64,000 nt of DNA from Clostridium sp. (lineage in GTDB: Bacteria; Bacillota; Clostridia; Clostridiales; Clostridiaceae), in NCBI RefSeq assembly GCF_016650035.1, contig NZ_JAENWM010000002.1, forward strand, positions 24,311 to 88,310, read 5' to 3'. The notes beneath the pieces are model-generated. The model was not told where the DNA came from and ran no database searches. It worked only from the letters and a program-made list of their open reading frames with translations. Within the stretch, counting starts at the first letter, position 1. The number at the start of each line of letters is the position of its first letter. This document shows, piece by piece, positions 38,316-47,715 of this stretch. A program made the translations under genes and the position numbers.

Positions 38316-40706
38316 ATGCAATACGGAATTGATATATTTCCATACGAAAGACTTAGAAAGATAAAAGAAGGAGCGCAGAAGAAAAAGGCAATAAATATTA
38401 ATTATATTATCAGAGGTATCATTTATTTTGCAATAAGTCTACTGGTAAGTAGGGTTCTGCTGCTTAATAATACAGCGCCATTTGGGATAGCTTTTTTAAT
38501 AGCTACAATATTCCTTAATGATGATAAGATCACAATGATTGCTACCGGTGGTACCCTTATAGGGTATATAACTCTATATAATAGAATAACGATACTACCA
38601 TCATATTTAATAGTAATAATCACCCTCGCTTTTTTGAGTCATAGTTTTAGAGGGATAGAGGTAAAAACTAAGGCTTTAATATACATGTTTGGCATAATTA
38701 CATTTGAATTATTTATCTATAATTTTTTTATTCTAAGGGTAAGTGGTTTAATGGCTTTTTTAAACTCATTATTTTTAGTTTTATGTATCTTTCCTTTATA
38801 TTTTATTCTAGATTATAGCCTTTTATGCTATAAAGAGATTAAAACAAAACATATATTTTCAAATGAAGAAATAATAAGTATGTCTATAATAAGTGCTTTA
38901 ATAATAGCAGGTACTTGGGGACTCAGTATTTATAGTGTATCAATTACGAATATTTTAGGACTAGCTTTTGTTATAATAATAGCCTATATTAACGGGAGTG
39001 GAGCAGGTGCCGCATCGGGAGTTGCTATGGGGATTGTTGTAGGAATGTCTTCTGAAAATATGATATTATATATAGGAATGTATGGTGTTTGTGGTTTAAT
39101 AACAGGTATATTTAAAGAGACAGGAAAGTGGCTAAGTGTAACAGCTTATTTAGTATCTTTTTCAATAGTAAAAATATACAGTATTACAGCATCGGAGTTT
39201 ATGATATTTGAGGCTCTTGCAGCGGCGGTGATATTTCTTTTGGTACCGGCAAAAGTTTACGCGCAGTTATCTATAGAATTCAATTCGGATAAAAAAAGGC
39301 AAAGTATTGAAAATGGATATATAAATAAAATAAAAGATATATTTGTAGGAAGGTTAAGTAATTTTTCAGATGTATTATCTAACATGTCAGATATATTAAA
39401 TAATTTAGTGGATAATGAAAAACTTGCAATGAAGGGTAAAAGTAGCGCGTTAGTTGAGACACTTGCAGACAGAGTGTGTAGTAGTTGTAATATGAACTCT
39501 ATGTGTTGGAAAAGAGAGTTACATTATACGTATGCAGCATTTGAAGAATTGATTCAAAATTTTGAAATGAAGACTGATAGCGTACCAAAAGAAATAGAAA
39601 GAAAATGCATAAAGAGAACGGCGCTTCTAAAAAATGCAGAGGACATTGTTAATAGGCATATTATAAGTGAAATGTGGAGAACACGACTTAGTGAAGGTAG
39701 AGAGCTTTTAGCAAATCAGATTAATAATATGGCGGGTTCAGTTTCTGAAATTGTGGAAGATTTTAATTCGGAGATTCAAATAGATACTTCTATGGAGAAA
39801 GTTATATGTAGAGCCTTAGATAAAAATAGGATTCCGTACAATGACCTTATGTGTTTAAATGACAAGATGGGAAGACTAAGCATTAAATTTTCACTTAACG
39901 CTTGCAGTGGAAGGCAAATGTGCGTGAAAGATTTATTACCAATTGTTACTAGCGCCACAGGAAAAATTATGTGTGTTAGTGATGAAGGATGTAGTATAGA
40001 TCCAAAGACTAATATGTGCAAGGTAACTATTGAAGAAACGCCTAAGTTTCATGTTGTTTCACATGTGGCTAGCAAATGCAAGGACGGCGAGAGGATAAGT
40101 GGAGATAGCTACAGCTTTGGGAAGTTACCTGACGGAAGCTATATGTCAATTATTAGTGATGGCATGGGATCCGGGCCTGAGGCAGGGAGGGAAAGCGAGG
40201 CTGCTGTGGAACTAATAGAAAAGTTTACATCAGCAGGTTTTAGTAAAATTACAGCTATTAATACTGTAAACTCAATAATGACATTAAGGTTTTCAGAACA
40301 GGAAAAATTTTCAACCGTAGATTTAAACAGCATAGATTTATATACTGGGGAAATTGATTTCATGAAAGTAGGCGCAGTAGCGACGTTTTTGAAATCTGGT
40401 GAAAGGTTAGAAATTATAAAATCAAAATCCCTCCCTATTGGTGTTTTAGATAAAGCAGATATAGACATCCAACAAAAGAAATTAAAAAATGGGGACATTA
40501 TAGTTATGCTTAGTGATGGTGTTTTAGACTATAATGATGAAAATGTAGGGCGGATAGATTGGCTTGTTGATTATTTAGGTAAAAATAGTTGTAATAATCC
40601 TAAGGATTTAGCTGATGGATTACTAGGTGAGGCAAAAAAATTAAGTGGAAATAGGGTAAAAGACGATATGACAGTTCTTGTTTCAAAGATATACAGTTTA
40701 TATTAA
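38316..40706 (+). CDS. spoIIE: stage II sporulation protein E (SpoIIE phosphatase)
   Basis: This 796-residue protein has about 10 membrane helices (residues about 30-310), a central FtsZ-interacting region with CSSCNMNSMCW, and a C-terminal PP2C phosphatase domain (GDSYSFGKLPDGSYMSIISDGMGSGPEAGRESEAAVELIEKF, with metal-binding Asp residues). SpoIIE dephosphorylates SpoIIAA and so releases sigma F in the forespore. The ATG at 38,316 is preferred over a GTG at 38,304 that overlaps AGGAGGG. Confidence 0.96.
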   Translation: MQYGIDIFPYERLRKIKEGAQKKKAININYIIRGIIYFAISLLVSRVLLLNNTAPFGIAFLIATIFLNDDKITMIATGGTLIGYITLYNRITILPSYLIVIITLAFLSHSFRGIEVKTKALIYMFGIITFELFIYNFFILRVSGLMAFLNSLFLVLCIFPLYFILDYSLLCYKEIKTKHIFSNEEIISMSIISALIIAGTWGLSIYSVSITNILGLAFVIIIAYINGSGAGAASGVAMGIVVGMSSENMILYIGMYGVCGLITGIFKETGKWLSVTAYLVSFSIVKIYSITASEFMIFEALAAAVIFLLVPAKVYAQLSIEFNSDKKRQSIENGYINKIKDIFVGRLSNFSDVLSNMSDILNNLVDNEKLAMKGKSSALVETLADRVCSSCNMNSMCWKRELHYTYAAFEELIQNFEMKTDSVPKEIERKCIKRTALLKNAEDIVNRHIISEMWRTRLSEGRELLANQINNMAGSVSEIVEDFNSEIQIDTSMEKVICRALDKNRIPYNDLMCLNDKMGRLSIKFSLNACSGRQMCVKDLLPIVTSATGKIMCVSDEGCSIDPKTNMCKVTIEETPKFHVVSHVASKCKDGERISGDSYSFGKLPDGSYMSIISDGMGSGPEAGRESEAAVELIEKFTSAGFSKITAINTVNSIMTLRFSEQEKFSTVDLNSIDLYTGEIDFMKVGAVATFLKSGERLEIIKSKSLPIGVLDKADIDIQQKKLKNGDIIVMLSDGVLDYNDENVGRIDWLVDYLGKNSCNNPKDLADGLLGEAKKLSGNRVKDDMTVLVSKIYSLY

Positions 40707-40751
40707 AAGTGAAATTAAAATTCACAAGGCATATATAATGTGGAAAGAGTT

Positions 40752-40800
40752 AAAAATGAAGAAAAGAGTGCGTAAATTAATTTTCTTCATTTTTTATTTT
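40752..40800 (+). terminator. intrinsic terminator of spoIIE
   Basis: A 14-base arm (AAAAATGAAGAAAA) pairs with its complement at 40,781-40,794, followed by a T run. Confidence 0.8.
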
Positions 40801-40925
40801 TAGAGTAATGTCAAAAAAAACGTAAAATATATATTATTATATGATATAGTAATATGGTATTAAAAATATGTAAACTTATAAAAACAAGTAAATTCTATAA
40901 AAAATAAGTTTGGGAAGTGAAAGTT

Positions 40926-42323
40926 TTGTCAGAAAAAGTTATGGAGTATATAAAAGAACATTCAATGTTTGATAAGGGTGATAAGGTAATAGTTGCATTT
41001 TCAGGTGGACCTGACTCCACATGCCTTCTCTATATTTTAAATGAACATAAGGACGAACTAGGGATTACACTCTTTGGTGCGCATCTAAACCATTGTCTAC
41101 GAGGAATTGAATCGGATAAGGACGAGGAATATGCGAAAAAGACTTGTGAAAACTTAAATATAGATTTTTATAGCAGAAAAATTGATGTGAATATAATAGC
41201 CCAGCAGAATAATTTATCTTGTGAAATGGCAGGCAGAAAAGCTAGATATGATTTCTTTGAGGAACTAATTATTGAATTAAACGCCAGTAAAATCGCCCTG
41301 GCACATAATGCTAATGATCAATCTGAAACTATTTTAATGAGGATAATGAGAGGAACCGGTATGGAAGGACTTATAGGTATAAGACCTGTTCGTGATAAAA
41401 TATATGTAAGACCTGTGCTTAATCTTAGTAGACGTGAAATAGAAAAATATTGTGAGAAAAATAGCATAAATCCAAGAATAGATAAATCTAATTTAGAAAC
41501 TATATATGCCAGAAATAAGGTTAGATTAGATTTAATTCCATATATGGAGGAAAACTTTAATAAAGATATAATTAAAACCTTAAACAGATTATCGGATATC
41601 GTTAAAGTAGATAATGATTATTTAGAAGCTGTTTCAACAAAACAATTTAAAAAACATTGTGAAATTGGGGAACAAAGGGTTATAATACATAGTAGTGCTT
41701 TTGAAGAACATGAGGCAATTGTAAGTAGGATTGTAAGAAGTGCAATTTTTGAGGTTTGCCATAATTTGAATAATATAGAAAAAATTCATATATCTAATAT
41801 TATAGAACTTCAAAAACTTGAGACCGGGAAAGCCACAATGCTACCTCAGAATATAATAGTGGAAAACTGTTATGGGAATATACATATACATATTAAAGAG
41901 AAGAATTATAATAATACTAATTTAGCTATTAATAATGAGTATGCTTTAAATGTTAATATGAAAAATTCAATCCATTCTTTAAACAAAGTAGTTTCAATCA
42001 ATACTATGTCCAAATTGGATTTTAATGAAGTTAAAACTAATGATTATATTAAATATTTTGATTATGATAAGATCCAGAAACCGTTAATATTTAGGTATAG
42101 AAAAGATGGCGATAAATTCATGCCACTTGGCATGACGGGTAATAAAAAATTAAAAGATTTGCTGATGGATTTAAAAATACCTAAAGCAGAGAGAAATAAA
42201 ATACCATTAATATGTTCTGGAGATGATATAGTTTGGGTAGTAGGGCATCGGGTTAGTGAAAAATTTAAGATTTCAAAGGATACTAAAAATATACTCCAGA
42301 TTAGAATCGAAAGTGAGGAATAA
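40926..42323 (+). CDS. tilS: tRNA(Ile)-lysidine synthase
   Basis: This 465-residue enzyme converts C34 of the CAU tRNA-Ile2 to lysidine, so that AUA is read correctly. The P-loop VIVAFSGGPDSTCLLYIL is near residue 20-38. The NTR domain has AHNANDQSETILMRIMRGTGMEGL, and the C-terminal TilS domains are present (FRYRKDGDKFMPLGMTG). No ATG fits; the TTG at 40,926 follows GGGAAG by about 9 bases, and the GTG at 40,917 lies in it. It is two bases before hpt. Confidence 0.92.
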   Translation: MSEKVMEYIKEHSMFDKGDKVIVAFSGGPDSTCLLYILNEHKDELGITLFGAHLNHCLRGIESDKDEEYAKKTCENLNIDFYSRKIDVNIIAQQNNLSCEMAGRKARYDFFEELIIELNASKIALAHNANDQSETILMRIMRGTGMEGLIGIRPVRDKIYVRPVLNLSRREIEKYCEKNSINPRIDKSNLETIYARNKVRLDLIPYMEENFNKDIIKTLNRLSDIVKVDNDYLEAVSTKQFKKHCEIGEQRVIIHSSAFEEHEAIVSRIVRSAIFEVCHNLNNIEKIHISNIIELQKLETGKATMLPQNIIVENCYGNIHIHIKEKNYNNTNLAINNEYALNVNMKNSIHSLNKVVSINTMSKLDFNEVKTNDYIKYFDYDKIQKPLIFRYRKDGDKFMPLGMTGNKKLKDLLMDLKIPKAERNKIPLICSGDDIVWVVGHRVSEKFKISKDTKNILQIRIESEE

Positions 42324-42325
42324 TT

Positions 42326-42862
42326 ATGAATAATGATATAAAAGAGGTATTGTACAACGAAGATCAGTTAAGGGATAAAGTCAGACAAATGGGTGCAAAA
42401 ATAAGTAATGATTATTCTGGTAAAGAGCTTATACTTATTGGCGTTCTAAAAGGATCCGTTGTATTTATGGCAGATTTAATAAGGCAAATTACAATTCCAT
42501 GTAAAATGGATTTTATGGCGGTTTCAAGCTATGGGAATTCCACAGAGACTTCAGGGGTTGTAAAAATTTTAAAGGACTTAGACTATGATATTCAAGGAAA
42601 AGATGTATTAATAGTAGAAGATATTATAGACTCTGGAGTTACACTTAAATATCTAAGGAAGTATTTATTGGCACGAAAGCCATCTAGTCTAGAAATTATA
42701 TGCATGCTTAATAAGCCAGACAGACGAACAGTGGATATAGATGTTAAATATTTAGGATATAATGTACCAGATTATTTCCTTGTAGGGTTTGGTCTTGATT
42801 TTGCTCAGAAATATAGAAACTTGCCATATGTGGGAATACTTAAAGAAGAAATTTATAAGTAA
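42326..42862 (+). CDS. hpt: hypoxanthine phosphoribosyltransferase
   Basis: This 178-residue enzyme salvages hypoxanthine and guanine with PRPP. It has the PRPP motif VLIVEDIIDSGVTLKYL (about residues 95-111), and LIGVLKGSVVFMADL near the start. Order tilS-hpt-ftsH is conserved in Firmicutes. GAGGAA lies upstream, and it starts 2 bases after tilS, so they are coupled. Confidence 0.96.
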   Translation: MNNDIKEVLYNEDQLRDKVRQMGAKISNDYSGKELILIGVLKGSVVFMADLIRQITIPCKMDFMAVSSYGNSTETSGVVKILKDLDYDIQGKDVLIVEDIIDSGVTLKYLRKYLLARKPSSLEIICMLNKPDRRTVDIDVKYLGYNVPDYFLVGFGLDFAQKYRNLPYVGILKEEIYK

Positions 42863-42968
42863 ATGTGTATAAAACACATATTAACTAATAATTAATATAT
42901 ATGGTATTGTCAAGTGATTTTTAATGTGATAAAATTCTAAAGTAACTATAAAGAAAGGGGGGTTTTCA

Positions 42969-44804
42969 ATGAAAAAAATTTCCAGTGCATCGGTATGGAT
43001 TGTAGTGCTTGTACTTGTTATTTTGGCAGCATTAGCCTTTAATGGATCTAATGAGAATGTTAGTAGCATTAGTGTTGATGAATTCCAAGAACATTGGGTT
43101 AAGAAAGAAATTAAAACCGTTCAGGTAAAAGAAGATAAAACTGTAGAGGGACAATTAAATGACGGAACCCAATACGAAACTGTCGTTCCATTAGAGAGAT
43201 TATTACAAGTAATGGAGAAATACCCTAATGAAAAGGTTACAGAAACATATATAAAGCCGGCTACTATGCCTATGTGGTTACAAATAGTACCTACACTTCT
43301 TATAATTTTAATGCTAGTTGCTTTTTGGTTTATGTATATGCAACAAGCGCAAGGTGGCGGTGGTGGCGGTAATAGAGGCGTAATGAATTTTGGAAAAAGT
43401 AAAGCAAAGATTGCATCGCCAGATAAAAAGAAAGTCACATTTGATGATGTAGCAGGTGAAGATGAAGAAAAGGAAGAACTTGCAGAAGTTGTGGATTTCT
43501 TAAAGCAACCTAAAAGATATCTAGAAGCAGGTGCAAGAATTCCTAAAGGTATTCTTCTTGTAGGACCACCAGGTACTGGTAAGACATTACTTGCTAGAGC
43601 TGTGTCAGGCGAAGCAGGAGTGCCGTTTTATAGTATATCAGGTTCTGAATTTGTAGAGATGTTTGTAGGTGTTGGAGCTTCGAGAGTAAGAGATTTATTT
43701 GAACAAGCGAAGAAAAGTGCCCCTTGTATAATATTTATAGATGAAATTGATGCAGTAGGTAGACAAAGAGGAGCGGGCCTTGGCGGTGGACATGATGAAA
43801 GAGAACAAACTCTGAATCAGCTATTAGTTGAAATGGACGGATTTGGTGTAAATGAAGGTATAATCATGATAGCTGCCACAAATAGGCCGGACATACTGGA
43901 TCCTGCTCTTTTAAGACCAGGTAGGTTTGATAGACATATATTGGTAGGCGCACCTGATGTTAAAGGAAGAGAAGAAATTCTAATGGTTCATTCCAAAGGT
44001 AAACATTTAGCAGATGAAGTAAGTCTTCAAGTATTAGCTAAACGGACACCGGGATTTACAGGCGCAGATTTGGAAAATTTAATGAACGAAGCTGCATTAC
44101 TTACTGTAAGAAATAATAGAAATGTTATAGGAATGAAAGAGCTAGATGAAGCTGTAACTAGGGTTATTGCTGGACCGGAAAAGAAGAGCAAGGTTATCAG
44201 CGAAAAAGATAGAAAATTAACTGCATATCATGAGGCGGGGCATGCGGTAGTTATGAAATATTCCCCACTCTCAGATCCAATTCATCAAATAAGCATTATA
44301 CCAAGAGGTATGGCAGGTGGATACACAATGCATCTACCAGAAGAAGATACTGCCTATACTTCGAAACTAAAACTTAAAGATGAAATGGTTGGACTTTTAG
44401 GTGGAAGAGTTTCAGAAAAATTAATACTTCAAGATATCAGTACAGGTGCTAAGAACGATATTGATAGAGCATCGGCTATTGCAAGGAAAATGGTTATGGA
44501 ATATGGTATGAGCGATGTTCTTGGACCAATATCTTTTGGAAATGATCATAATGAAGTATTCCTTGGAAGAGATTTAGGTAAAAGTAGAAACTTTAGTGAG
44601 CAGATAGCTTACAAAATAGATGACGAAGTGAAGTCCCTTATTGATGAAGCTTACGCAAAAGCTGAAAAAATACTTACTGAAAATATAAATAAACTTCATG
44701 CAGTAGCTCAAGAACTCCTTATAAAAGAGAAACTTGAAGGTGTAGACTTTGAGGAAATAATTGCTAGAACAGATACAGATGGCATTGATTTAACAAAGGC
44801 TTAA
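42969..44804 (+). CDS. ftsH: ATP-dependent zinc metalloprotease FtsH
   Basis: This 611-residue membrane protease has two membrane helices (about residues 7-24 and 110-130), a periplasmic-type loop between them, a AAA domain with Walker A GPPGTGKT, Walker [12 protein letters not shown] and the second region of homology ([20 protein letters not shown]), then the zinc protease HEAGH motif. It degrades membrane and regulatory proteins, including in sporulation control. The gene is intact, but its intrinsic terminator is split by the transposon that begins 28 bases after the stop. Confidence 0.97.
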   Translation: MKKISSASVWIVVLVLVILAALAFNGSNENVSSISVDEFQEHWVKKEIKTVQVKEDKTVEGQLNDGTQYETVVPLERLLQVMEKYPNEKVTETYIKPATMPMWLQIVPTLLIILMLVAFWFMYMQQAQGGGGGGNRGVMNFGKSKAKIASPDKKKVTFDDVAGEDEEKEELAEVVDFLKQPKRYLEAGARIPKGILLVGPPGTGKTLLARAVSGEAGVPFYSISGSEFVEMFVGVGASRVRDLFEQAKKSAPCIIFIDEIDAVGRQRGAGLGGGHDEREQTLNQLLVEMDGFGVNEGIIMIAATNRPDILDPALLRPGRFDRHILVGAPDVKGREEILMVHSKGKHLADEVSLQVLAKRTPGFTGADLENLMNEAALLTVRNNRNVIGMKELDEAVTRVIAGPEKKSKVISEKDRKLTAYHEAGHAVVMKYSPLSDPIHQISIIPRGMAGGYTMHLPEEDTAYTSKLKLKDEMVGLLGGRVSEKLILQDISTGAKNDIDRASAIARKMVMEYGMSDVLGPISFGNDHNEVFLGRDLGKSRNFSEQIAYKIDDEVKSLIDEAYAKAEKILTENINKLHAVAQELLIKEKLEGVDFEEIIARTDTDGIDLTKA

Positions 44805-44811
44805 AAAGATT

Positions 44812-44825
44812 AAAAAACATACAGT
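44812..44825 (+). terminator. left half of the split ftsH intrinsic terminator
   Basis: AAAAAACATACAGT here and ACTGTATGTTTTTT at 51,842-51,855 are perfect complements (14 bp). With the element and one copy of the duplicated 9 bp removed, they form one hairpin with a 6-base loop and a T run. So the transposon inserted in the loop of the ftsH terminator. Confidence 0.85.
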
Positions 44826-44832
44826 AAATTAA
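44824..44832 (+). repeat. left target-site duplication, 9 bp
   Basis: GTAAATTAA, repeated in the same orientation at 51,834-51,842. A direct repeat exactly at the outer edge of both inverted repeats indicates transposition with a 9-bp staggered cut (a tenth base, A, may also be shared). Confidence 0.9.
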
Positions 44833-44858
44833 TAACGGGTTCTGTTTTGAGGTGCAAA
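44833..44858 (+). repeat. left terminal inverted repeat, 26 bp
   Basis: It begins TAACGGGTTCTG and ends AGGTGCAAA, and is the exact reverse complement of 51,808-51,833. Further inside, GCTAATACTAATAA resembles GCTAATAATAACA read inwards from the right end. Confidence 0.95.
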
Positions 44859-44894
44859 CAGAGCTAATACTAATAAATTCACAAGCATTAAAGA

Positions 44895-44919
44895 CTATGT
44901 TTTCACATAGCCTTTTTTT
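44895..44919 (+). terminator. intrinsic terminator inside the left end of the transposon
   Basis: A 6-7-bp stem (ACTATGT... ACATAG) with a 4-base loop is followed by CCTTTTTTTG. It lies 62 bases inside the element and can stop ftsH transcripts in place of the split host terminator. Confidence 0.65.
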
Positions 44920-44966
44920 GTTGATACTATTAAGTTAAATAACACTTTACAGTAATTTTTACAAAG

Positions 44967-45064
44967 AAATAACAAGCATTTTCACATTAATAATAACAGT
45001 GTTAATAAATTTATTAACACTGTGAATCTTGATGTTATTTTATATGTGAATTTTAATGTTATTT
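44967..45064. promoter_or_regulatory. nested inverted repeats, candidate operator or transposase-binding region
   Basis: A perfect 28-bp palindrome lies at 44,996-45,023 (half site ACAGTGTTAATAAA). It is flanked by a 32-bp imperfect inverted repeat, 44,967-44,998 and 45,033-45,064, both reading AAATAACA, six bases, TTCACAT, four bases, AATAACA. The small RHH-like gene starts 148 bases later. The right end of the transposon has related sequence: GTTAATATATTAAC at 51,749-51,762, TTCAC and TGTTATT. So the motifs may be bound by the RHH protein or the transposase. The rest of the 44,805-45,211 gap shows nothing else. Confidence 0.6.
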
Positions 45065-45211
45065 TGGATTAAAAATCTAAATAATTGGCTATAATTGTAG
45101 ATATATCAATGATTATATGGTATGCTTTTCGTAAATTATAATTTACACTTTTCATTATACACTATATTGTTATTAAGTAAACATTATTGTTTAAGGGAGG
45201 ATATATATAAT

Positions 45212-45499
45212 ATGAAACCCATAAAACCTAAATACGTAGATACTATTAAAGCCGATTGGAAAATTTCTAAAAGAAGTAAGCAAATAATTAATCAATACTC
45301 TAAATATACAAAATATGATGAAGATGAAATTATAGATAGACTTATAACGGATATACTTGTAGATAATGATTTTATAGAATGGCTTAAAACCAGGCGGTAT
45401 CAGAAAAAAATTCAAGGTGTTATATTTGAGGATGATGAAACTGGGAATGAAGATATAACAGAGATTAAAGAAGGAGATGTTCCTTTTGAAGACTTTTAA
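45212..45499 (+). CDS. small RHH-like DNA-binding protein of the transposon
   Basis: This 95-residue acidic-tailed protein has a central stretch, ISKRSKQIINQYSKYTKYDE followed by DEIIDRLITDILVDNDF, that looks like a ribbon-helix-helix fold (a short strand, then two helices). The start is the ATG at 45,212 after GGGAGG; an upstream in-frame codon at 45,122 has no such site. It overlaps the transposase gene by 14-23 bases, so the two are translated together. It may repress the element via the palindrome upstream, or help the transposase. Both are inferences; I do not know the family. Confidence 0.7.
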   Translation: MKPIKPKYVDTIKADWKISKRSKQIINQYSKYTKYDEDEIIDRLITDILVDNDFIEWLKTRRYQKKIQGVIFEDDETGNEDITEIKEGDVPFEDF

Positions 45500-47459
45500 G
45501 AGATTGGCGAATTTTAAGGATTTAAATATAAAATGCTATGGCCCATTTTCAGATGAATTTATTGAACAACGGAATAAAGAATATTATGAGGATTCAAATG
45601 TTGCTTTTCAGAAAAATTACAGGAATTTTTTATATACACCCGCTATGATAGAAATTGAAGGTGAAATTTTTGATGTACAGTTGAATTTTTGTAATAACAC
45701 CTTCTGTAAGTGGTATGGTTTACCTCAAATGATGTACGATAATATAAAATTTAAACCTTTAAGATATACCTTACAACAAACTGAGAGGAGTGGAAAAATA
45801 AATTCAGAACCAAAACCAAGAATAAGATGTAATCCAATCTCTGATAATAGAGTTTTTGGTGAATCTCTTGGAAATTCTACTGATACTATATCAAATTGGT
45901 CTGTTGCAGAAGAAATAAAAAGATTAACCACTATAAATTCCGTAGTTCCATTAAAGCCAGATTACATATTTCATAAATCAGGTTGTAGCAGTCTTGATAA
46001 AACACCGTCTAATGATGAAAAATCATTTTATAAAAGAGGGAAAAGTAGTACAAATTCACAAAAGTATCAGTGCAAAGAGTGTAAAAAGATAACAAATGTC
46101 TTGCCAGGTCAGGAGCAAAGTTTTAATTATCATCAACAACGAAATGATATATTAATTCAGTTTACAAAAGACATACTAAGCCGAACCCCTGTAAAAAGGA
46201 TAATTGAGAAGCTTGAAATTGGTTCAGCCACTTATTATAATAAACTTGAATGGGTTTATCGTAAGTGTTTGGAGTTTAATGAGCGATATGAAACTAAAGC
46301 ATTAAATATTTTAGATATTGATGAAATATGGCTTAATACTGATATGATGATTTACAATTTAAATAACATACGATTAAAGGGCAAAGCCAAAAAGAAGGAT
46401 AAATTTATTACGGAGAAAGATAAGAAGCTACAAACTTACCTATTATCAAGTGCTGATTTAAAATCTGGTTATGTATTTAGAACTGATATAGCTTTTGACT
46501 ATGAGGTAAGATTGGACGATATTGAAAAAGATACTGAAACTTTTCATTGTGACCATTCCTATCCCTTTCTAAGAAAAAATGATAGGTTGAAATACCCATA
46601 TTGCCCACAACCACCTACAAAAAATGATGACCAATCTATAAATGATTATGAAAATGATTTATACCAGTTTAATAAGCGTAAGGACTATGTAGAAGGTTGC
46701 CACGTTAAATCGCAGTATACAGCTATGGCACATTATTTCCTTCTACAGAGAGCTATAAAAGCTAAGAAATGGTATTTTATATCTGATGATGATAGCACTT
46801 TACAACATTGTATTTTTAAAGTTTTTAGCAAAAGTTTTAAAGATGGTTATTCTTTCTATTTTACATGTCAATCAGAAAAGACATTTACATTAGGTGAAGC
46901 AGGAAGAGAAGCTTTTATGAGCAGAAAAGATTTAGGAGATTGGGGAAAAGCCAATGGTATGAGGTCAAGAACACTTTATGAAGTTGGAAAGCAGAAAGTG
47001 TTGAGCGAGTTACAAACTCATAAATTTTATGATTTTAAATCAATAAATGGCATTAATTACCCCATTAGAGGTTATAACCCGATTAAACACCCTCTCCCAG
47101 ATATAGATGAAGGTATCAGATGGGTAAACTTTATAAGCTATGTTCCGCATATAAATGATACTGAATTAGCTGACCTTATTATGCAAGTAAATAGTAGAGC
47201 TATCAACAATTTCTTTCAGCAAGTACGAAGAAGAATTTCCATATTGGAACGACCACTTTCAACTGCAAGGGGAGATGGGAAAAGCTATATATATGCTAAC
47301 TATAATCCTAAGTATGCACATCAAATGTTAGTAATCTTTCGCACCTTCTATAATTTTTGTTTTGAAACAAAGTCTAATGGCGAACGTTCAACCCCTGCTC
47401 AAAGATTAGGATTGACAGAGAAAGTATTTAATTATAAGGATATTGTTTATTTTAGATAA
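45486..47459 (+). CDS. large IS1-like DDE transposase
   Basis: This protein of 657 residues has Cys-rich segments in its N-terminal half (FCNNTFC; then a zinc ribbon with HKSGC and CKECKK, Cys196 and Cys199), followed by a helix-turn-helix region (TPVKRIIEKLEIGSATYYNKLEWV). The catalytic core has Asp in LDIDEIW (D279), the ISDDDS cluster (D434-436), and a terminal part (NNFFQQVRRRISILERPLSTARG, NPKYAHQML, RSTPAQRLGL) typical of IS1/IS1595-like transposases. It is much longer than IS1 InsAB (about 230 residues). The third acidic residue is not clear. An ATG at 45,477 abuts AAGGAG; the TTG at 45,486 is spaced better. Confidence 0.85.
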   Translation: MKTFKRLANFKDLNIKCYGPFSDEFIEQRNKEYYEDSNVAFQKNYRNFLYTPAMIEIEGEIFDVQLNFCNNTFCKWYGLPQMMYDNIKFKPLRYTLQQTERSGKINSEPKPRIRCNPISDNRVFGESLGNSTDTISNWSVAEEIKRLTTINSVVPLKPDYIFHKSGCSSLDKTPSNDEKSFYKRGKSSTNSQKYQCKECKKITNVLPGQEQSFNYHQQRNDILIQFTKDILSRTPVKRIIEKLEIGSATYYNKLEWVYRKCLEFNERYETKALNILDIDEIWLNTDMMIYNLNNIRLKGKAKKKDKFITEKDKKLQTYLLSSADLKSGYVFRTDIAFDYEVRLDDIEKDTETFHCDHSYPFLRKNDRLKYPYCPQPPTKNDDQSINDYENDLYQFNKRKDYVEGCHVKSQYTAMAHYFLLQRAIKAKKWYFISDDDSTLQHCIFKVFSKSFKDGYSFYFTCQSEKTFTLGEAGREAFMSRKDLGDWGKANGMRSRTLYEVGKQKVLSELQTHKFYDFKSINGINYPIRGYNPIKHPLPDIDEGIRWVNFISYVPHINDTELADLIMQVNSRAINNFFQQVRRRISILERPLSTARGDGKSYIYANYNPKYAHQMLVIFRTFYNFCFETKSNGERSTPAQRLGLTEKVFNYKDIVYFR

Positions 47460-47558
47460 TTTTACCAATTAAGCCATCTAAACATCTATGGAATACATAA
47501 ATTATATTAATAGACATTTTAACTCTTAACCAAAATTCAAATAAAATAATAAATTAGT

Positions 47559-47613
47559 AATAATAAAAGGAACTACATTGCAAAGAAACTGCAATGTAGT
47601 TCCTTTTATTATT
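47559..47613. terminator. perfect 24-bp stem between transposase and mod
   Basis: The arms 47,559-47,582 and 47,590-47,613 pair over all 24 bases with a 7-base loop (AAGAAAC), with A and T runs at the base, so it can work on both strands. The rest of the 47,460-47,715 gap should contain the mod promoter; no gene is seen. Confidence 0.85.
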
Positions 47614-47715
47614 TTACTATCAATTAGTCTAAGACAGGCTAACCCTCAACTATAGTAGTTAGAACCTTCCCTAAAATGTACAATACAAAAACAGGATTCG
47701 GGGAGGAACTAATTT

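Noticed and set aside
44812..44832. Inverted repeats of the transposon longer than 26 bp
   Set aside because: The matching outer sequence is explained by the two halves of the host ftsH terminator plus the A+T-rich, partly palindromic 9-bp target duplication.
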